From a bacterium MS4 (GTDB taxonomy: Bacteria; Bacillota; Clostridia; Oscillospirales; Acutalibacteraceae), in the NCBI GenBank assembly GCA_000752215.1, contig CCFG01000013.1, forward strand, positions 1 to 55,303: a DNA stretch of 55,303 nt, given 5' to 3'. The notes under the pieces were generated by a model. That model saw only the letters and a program-made list of their open reading frames with translations. It did no database searches and was not told the DNA's origin. Positions 51,532 to 55,303 of this stretch are shown one piece after another (the first letter of the stretch is position 1; the number at the start of each line of letters is the position of its first letter). The position numbers and the translations under genes are program-made.

Positions 51532-52371
51532 CTATTTTTTCAAATGTATTTTGGCCTTTTTCAGCGCTTCCAGCTGATTGTCCGGCGTTACACAGGTCCC
51601 AATCGGCATTGCGACGGTAGTATACATGCCGTGAAAATCAGTGCCGCCCGTCATCACCAGGCCATGCTCCTGCGCAATGGCGGTAAAGCGTTCCTCGTCA
51701 CCCGGCCTGTTGCGCGGATGCCAGACCTCCACGCCTTCAATTTCATGATCTTTTGCAAGCTGTTCCAGCAGATCATAGCTGTCGTACTCCCCGGGATGCG
51801 CCAGAACCGCAACACCCCCGGCGTCATGAATCTGCCCGATCACGTCGTGGACATCGGGATAATGGACGGGAAAATAAGCAAGCCCCGTCTTGGAATTAAA
51901 CAGCTTGTGATAGGTTTCACCGAAAAAATGATTGGAATAGCCCGCATCTATCAGCGCGTGCATAATATGCTGCTTAAAGATATTGGTACTCCCCTGCGCC
52001 CGGCGCAGAACCATTTCCGCAGTAATCGGATAAAGCTTCATTACCTTCTGAAGCATGATGCAGGAAGCGCGGCGGCGGCTGTCCCCGGTGCGTTTGCACA
52101 GGCCCTCCAGCCGGTCGGTATTGTCGCAAAGGTAGCACAGTATATGCGCCTTTCTTCCGGTAGCAGGGTCCGTCGTTGAAAACTCGACCCCCGAAATCAC
52201 TTTAATCCCATGTCTGTCCCCAAAAATTCTTGCTCTGGTCGATCCCGCAAATGTGTCATGATCAGTGACGGCAATCGTGGGGATCCCATGCGTCTTGGCA
52301 AGTAGAACAACCTCGTCAATACTGACCGAACCGTCGGACATTTTCGTATGACAATGTAAATCTGCAGCCAC
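51532..52371 (-). CDS. PHP-domain phosphoesterase (TrpH/YciV type)
   Basis: A 279-residue PHP enzyme. Motifs are DLHCHTKMSDGS, IAVTDHDTFAG, VISGVEFST, VLAHPGEYD and the final GGTDFHGM. The central ~100-residue insertion (from GDSRRRASCIML to about YHKLFNSKTG) is typical of the TrpH-type 3',5'-nucleoside bisphosphate and RNA 5'-end phosphatases. The start is GTG at 52371 with AAGGTG upstream. It may recycle pAp or trim RNA, by analogy. It is clearly a different subgroup from the HisJ-type PHP protein at 5021-5833. Confidence 0.87.
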   Translation of the reverse strand: MAADLHCHTKMSDGSVSIDEVVLLAKTHGIPTIAVTDHDTFAGSTRARIFGDRHGIKVISGVEFSTTDPATGRKAHILCYLCDNTDRLEGLCKRTGDSRRRASCIMLQKVMKLYPITAEMVLRRAQGSTNIFKQHIMHALIDAGYSNHFFGETYHKLFNSKTGLAYFPVHYPDVHDVIGQIHDAGGVAVLAHPGEYDSYDLLEQLAKDHEIEGVEVWHPRNRPGDEERFTAIAQEHGLVMTGGTDFHGMYTTVAMPIGTCVTPDNQLEALKKAKIHLKK

Positions 52372-52454
52372 TTAATCACCTTCCAGTCTTCGTCATTTCC
52401 ATTCTATTACAATCCTATTATAATACTTTCCGACGGCGAAGGCAAATAGGCGGC

Positions 52455-53252
52455 TCATTTTAAAAGCTTTTCCGGCGTGAAAGAGCGTGCCGCGACAAAC
52501 CAGAGCAGACAGTCAACCACCAGTAAAACCACCGCAATGATCAGCAGGATCAGAGCGTTCAGCTGAAAGAGGCCGGTGAACTGCCCCACAAAAAGAAGGA
52601 CAAGCGGCAGAACGATGTATCCCGACGTCTGGAAGGACTCCATGTAGCTTTTGCTTCTGCCGGAAACCAGCACCATAAAGACCACTCCGAAAACCGTGAC
52701 CCCGGGCGCCAGAAAAAGCACGAGTACGAGCCAGTTCCAGTTCAGGAAAAACGGCATGCCCAGAAAAAGATCCCCCGCCGTGATGACGCAGGCAAACACC
52801 ACAAAGGAGATGCCCGTGGCGATCGCGGATAAAAAAGCGCAGCTGAGCACCTTGGCTTTGAAAATGGATTTTACGCTCAAAGGGGTCAGAAGCAGCGTCT
52901 GGATCGTACCGCGTTCTTTCTCGCCGACAAAGCTGCTTGCCGCCGAAACGCTGGAAACCATCAGGGGGATCATCAGAAAGAACATGGGACAGACCACATT
53001 CGTCATAATGTAGAACATGCCCTGCTTGACGGAAAAATACGACACTTCCCGCGGAAGGAGCTGCAGCATCTGGTCAACACCGTTCATCTCCCCGGCCGGG
53101 ACGAAAAGAATCATAAGAAGGTACATAACGGGCAGGAAAAGAACCATCACCAGCGGCACCAAAACAATGGTGTTACGCGCCATTCTGGTGTTCCAGATTT
53201 CCCCGAAATCCTTATTCACAACCGCCTGCTCGGCTGACGACAGCAATTTCAT
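52455..53252 (-). CDS. ABC-2-type permease (NatB-like)
   Basis: The 265-residue permease of an ABC exporter. Six hydrophobic segments, among them VPLVMVLFLPVMYLLMILFV and WLVLVLFLAPGVTVFGVVF, surround the family's coupling block SSFVGEKERGTIQTLLLTPL. A large extracellular loop lies between helices one and two. Its start overlaps the ATPase gene stop as ATGA, so the two are made together. Substrate is unknown; NatAB-type sodium export or a peptide or lipid are the family options. Confidence 0.88.
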   Translation of the reverse strand: MKLLSSAEQAVVNKDFGEIWNTRMARNTIVLVPLVMVLFLPVMYLLMILFVPAGEMNGVDQMLQLLPREVSYFSVKQGMFYIMTNVVCPMFFLMIPLMVSSVSAASSFVGEKERGTIQTLLLTPLSVKSIFKAKVLSCAFLSAIATGISFVVFACVITAGDLFLGMPFFLNWNWLVLVLFLAPGVTVFGVVFMVLVSGRSKSYMESFQTSGYIVLPLVLLFVGQFTGLFQLNALILLIIAVVLLVVDCLLWFVAARSFTPEKLLK

Positions 53253-54157
53253 TGTGCTTCCTCCTGATGCTTTAGATATTCAAAATAGATGTCTTCCAGC
53301 GTCGGCTTGACCAAACGCGCTTCAAAAACATCATGCCCGGATTCAACGACGGTTTTCAGCAGCTTCGGCATCTGCTCTTCCCGCTCAAGCTCCGTGCGCC
53401 ACCATCCGTCGGCGGCGTCAAAGCCGTCCAGGGAATCCCCCTCGGGAAGACGGAAAGCGGCCTTGATGCGGCAGCCGATCTCGCTGCAAAGGGCTTCAAG
53501 GCTTCCCCCGGCGATCAGCCTGCCTTTATCGACGATTCCATAGCTGTCGCAGATATCCTGCGCGTAGCGCAGCTGGTGGGTGCACAGGAACACCGTCGTG
53601 CCGGCACTGCCCGCCAGGTCCGTTATCATGGAATTGACCGCCTGGGCGGATTCCGGATCAAGCCCGCTGGTGGGCTCGTCCAGAAAAAGCACCTGGGGAC
53701 GGTTGATCAGCGCGCGGGCCAGAGAGAGGCGCTGCGCCATGCCGGTGGAATATTCGCTCAGCTTTTTTTCGCGCGCGTCCCACAGGTCAAGCTCTTTTAA
53801 AAGCTGAGCCGCCCGCTCATTGCCCTCGTCGCGGCTCAGGCCCGCCGTCTGGGCAAAAAAGAGGAGGTTCTGCGCGCCCGTCAACTGGCCGTACATTCTG
53901 GCGGATTCCGTCATGACCCCGCAAAGCCGGTGGACGTCGCCGGGGGCCTTCACGGGATTCAGGTCAAGCACCGTACACTCTCCCTGCGTCGGTTTCAAGA
54001 GCCCCGTAAACAGTTTGACGGACGTCGTCTTTCCTGCCCCGTTCGGGCCCAGAAAGCCGTAAACGCTGCCCTGCGGAATATCCAGATTCAGGTCGTTCAG
54101 GGCATTGGTTTTCCCATCATAGGATTTCGTAAGACCTTTTGCGCTGACTGCGTACAA
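53249..54157 (-). CDS. ABC transporter ATP-binding protein (NatA-like)
   Basis: A 302-residue ATPase with Walker A GFLGPNGAGKTTSVKLF, the signature YSTGMAQRLSLARAL, Walker B VLFLDEPTSGLDPESAQ and the switch histidine in FLCTHQLRYAQ. The C-terminal ~80 residues are a regulatory extension. A TTG at 54163 is too close to the AGGAGG; the TTG at 54157 (MYAVSAKGLTKSY) sits seven bases after it and is preferred. It partners the permease. Its start lies 23 bases after the stop of the hydrogenase-like gene, so all may share a transcript. Confidence 0.92.
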   Translation of the reverse strand: MYAVSAKGLTKSYDGKTNALNDLNLDIPQGSVYGFLGPNGAGKTTSVKLFTGLLKPTQGECTVLDLNPVKAPGDVHRLCGVMTESARMYGQLTGAQNLLFFAQTAGLSRDEGNERAAQLLKELDLWDAREKKLSEYSTGMAQRLSLARALINRPQVLFLDEPTSGLDPESAQAVNSMITDLAGSAGTTVFLCTHQLRYAQDICDSYGIVDKGRLIAGGSLEALCSEIGCRIKAAFRLPEGDSLDGFDAADGWWRTELEREEQMPKLLKTVVESGHDVFEARLVKPTLEDIYFEYLKHQEEAQ

Positions 54158-54179
54158 AAGCAATCCCTCCTTTTCCCCT

Positions 54180-55303
54180 TTATTCTTGGGGATCCGTAGT
54201 CATTTTAATCTTTGAAAAATCGTGTATGTTCTGAATGTTTTCGAGGATGCCGCGGTGATCCGCGGACGCCATCAGCCTGCTGCGGTTTTTCAGAAGCTTC
54301 TGCAGCTCCTCCACGCCGCCGGGACCGGCGACACAGCCGCCCTCGCACGCCATGCCTTCCACAAAATCTTCTTCCAGGCGACCGGCATTCAGGAGCGTCA
54401 GAGTCTTTTTGCACTCGGCCGCGCCGTTGCATTTTACACAGGTAAACGGCAGATCAAAATTCTGTTCCTCCAGCGCCTGCTTCACCGCGCCGGAAACGCC
54501 GCCGCTCTGCGCAAAGCCCTTGCCCGCGCGGCTTCCGTCCTGCTCGTTTTCCGCTTCGTCAAGGACGTTGATCTCTCTTGCGCTGAACATGGCCTGGAGC
54601 TCTTCAAAGGTCATGACATAGTCGGCGGTATCCTGAACCTTCCGGATTTCAATTTTCTTGGCAATACAGGGACCGATAAAAACAACCCTGCTGTCGGGAT
54701 GCTCCGCCTTTATGTATCGGACGGTCAGCGTCATGGGAGAAGCGGTGTGCGAAATAAGCGGAACCAGCTTCGGGAAATGCTTTTCAATCATCTCCACAAA
54801 GGCCGGGCAGCAGGAGGTAGTCATTTTCTGTTTGTTTTCCAGCGCTTCCCGGAGCTCCTGCGCCTCGTGGAAGGTCGTCGCGTCCGCACCGAGGGAAACC
54901 TCTGCGACGCCCGTAAAACCCAGCTTTTTGATCGCGGATTTCAACATGCCGACGTTGGCGGTGCCGAAATGCCCTTCAATGGCCGGAGCGAAAACCGCGT
55001 AGACAGGTTTGCCGGATTTGATGTCCTCAATCACGTTGACTATGGCGGAACGGTCCGTGATTGCGCCGAACGGGCAGTTTTTCGTGCAGGCCCCGCAGTT
55101 GATGCAGCGGGAATAGTCGATGGCAGCCCGCTTGTATTCGTCTTTTGTAATCGCTTTTACGGGACAGGCGCGGATGCAGGGGCGCATGGTGTCGGAAATC
55201 GCATTGTACGGGCAGGCCGCCGCACAGCGCCCGCATTCCTTGCACTTGGCGGGATCGATGTATGCGCCCTTGGGAGTAATGGAAATGGCGCCGAACGGGC
55301 AGG
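54180..55303 (-). CDS. [FeFe]-hydrogenase-type ferredoxin/H-cluster protein (group B-like), N-terminus outside window
   Basis: The visible 374 residues run to the window edge without a start. They hold several [4Fe-4S] sites: part of one (CPFGAIS), then CKECGRCAAACP, RPCIRACPVKAI and CINCGACTKNCPFGAI. The hydrogenase H-cluster domain follows: L1 TSCCPAF, L2 GPCIAKKIE, L3 EGMACEGGCVAGPGG. All H-cluster cysteines are present. GPC instead of MPC in L2 and AGPGG in L3 fit group B rather than the classic group A enzymes. Group B hydrogenases exist in clostridia and are less studied. It probably oxidises or makes H2 with ferredoxin; the direction is not known. Confidence 0.88.
   Translation of the reverse strand, partial: CPFGAISITPKGAYIDPAKCKECGRCAAACPYNAISDTMRPCIRACPVKAITKDEYKRAAIDYSRCINCGACTKNCPFGAITDRSAIVNVIEDIKSGKPVYAVFAPAIEGHFGTANVGMLKSAIKKLGFTGVAEVSLGADATTFHEAQELREALENKQKMTTSCCPAFVEMIEKHFPKLVPLISHTASPMTLTVRYIKAEHPDSRVVFIGPCIAKKIEIRKVQDTADYVMTFEELQAMFSAREINVLDEAENEQDGSRAGKGFAQSGGVSGAVKQALEEQNFDLPFTCVKCNGAAECKKTLTLLNAGRLEEDFVEGMACEGGCVAGPGGVEELQKLLKNRSRLMASADHRGILENIQNIHDFSKIKMTTDPQE

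Noticed and set aside
1-55303. tRNA genes, CRISPR arrays, insertion sequences or prophage
   Set aside because: Reading through the gaps I saw no cloverleaf with a GTTCRANYC-type T arm, no regularly spaced short repeats and no transposase, integrase or phage structural gene.

Overview
The window looks like a chromosomal segment of an anaerobic, spore-forming, moderately GC-rich member of the Clostridia, probably the Oscillospiraceae/Acutalibacteraceae group. That placement is inference. It rests on a forespore signalling gene (spoIIR, cut by the left edge), Shine-Dalgarno starts with many TTG/GTG codons, a bacterial V/A-type ATPase operon, formate-tetrahydrofolate ligase, acetate kinase, the redox repressor Rex and an [FeFe]-hydrogenase-type protein (cut by the right edge). 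I see no tRNA, rRNA, CRISPR array, transposase or phage gene. Most of the window is housekeeping sequence.

Layout. 1-5.8 kb, minus strand: spoIIR, an ArsC/Spx-like protein, a free methionine sulfoxide reductase, an FAH-family enzyme, ispE, an aminotransferase overlapping an Lrp regulator, and a PHP phosphatase. 6.0-7.7 kb: an ACT-domain protein with its PFL (UPF0210) partner. 7.8-16.7 kb: a nine-gene V/A-type ATPase operon in the order stalk-C-I-K-F-E-A-B-D, from a good sigma-A-type promoter to a strong terminator. 16.7-24.3 kb: ackA facing away from tmcAL, a DUF4380-like gene, then fhs-tsaE-tsaB-rpiB-upp on the minus strand. 24.3-28.5 kb: a VanRS-like two-component pair and a RodA-type glycosyltransferase. 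28.5-35.1 kb, minus strand: tepA-like, ftsK/spoIIIE, a YgiQ radical-SAM protein, a ComEC-like metallo-hydrolase and a DUF3006 protein. 35.2-41.9 kb: aconitase, isocitrate dehydrogenase, rex, then lemA with a DUF2207 membrane protein. 42.1-48.5 kb: pyrG, a lipoprotein cyclophilin, an S1-repeat protein, an XRE regulator and a chemoreceptor. 48.6-55.3 kb: a TPR-like gene with mcsB and mcsA, a tiny Cys/Gly-rich membrane peptide, a TSCPD protein, a PHP phosphatase, an ABC exporter and the hydrogenase-like protein.

Themes. Acetate and C1 metabolism (ackA, fhs), ion-motive energy (V-ATPase), the oxidative branch of the TCA route to 2-oxoglutarate (aconitase, IDH) and NADH sensing (Rex) fit a fermentative anaerobe.

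The points that look least ordinary are these. (1) McsB is orphaned from ctsR and clpC and has lost most active-site residues of the guanidino-kinase family, so it is probably a pseudokinase. (2) Two diverged copies of a ~102-bp structured repeat lie in opposite orientation, with base changes that preserve their hairpins. (3) A 17-bp-arm inverted repeat lies across the pyrG promoter. (4) Tandem direct repeats and a perfect palindrome lie upstream of the VanR-like regulator. (5) An untracked 46-residue Cys/Gly-rich membrane peptide sits between mcsA and the TSCPD gene. No wholly new multi-gene system is evident; the McsA/McsB/TPR unit is the best candidate for unusual biology.
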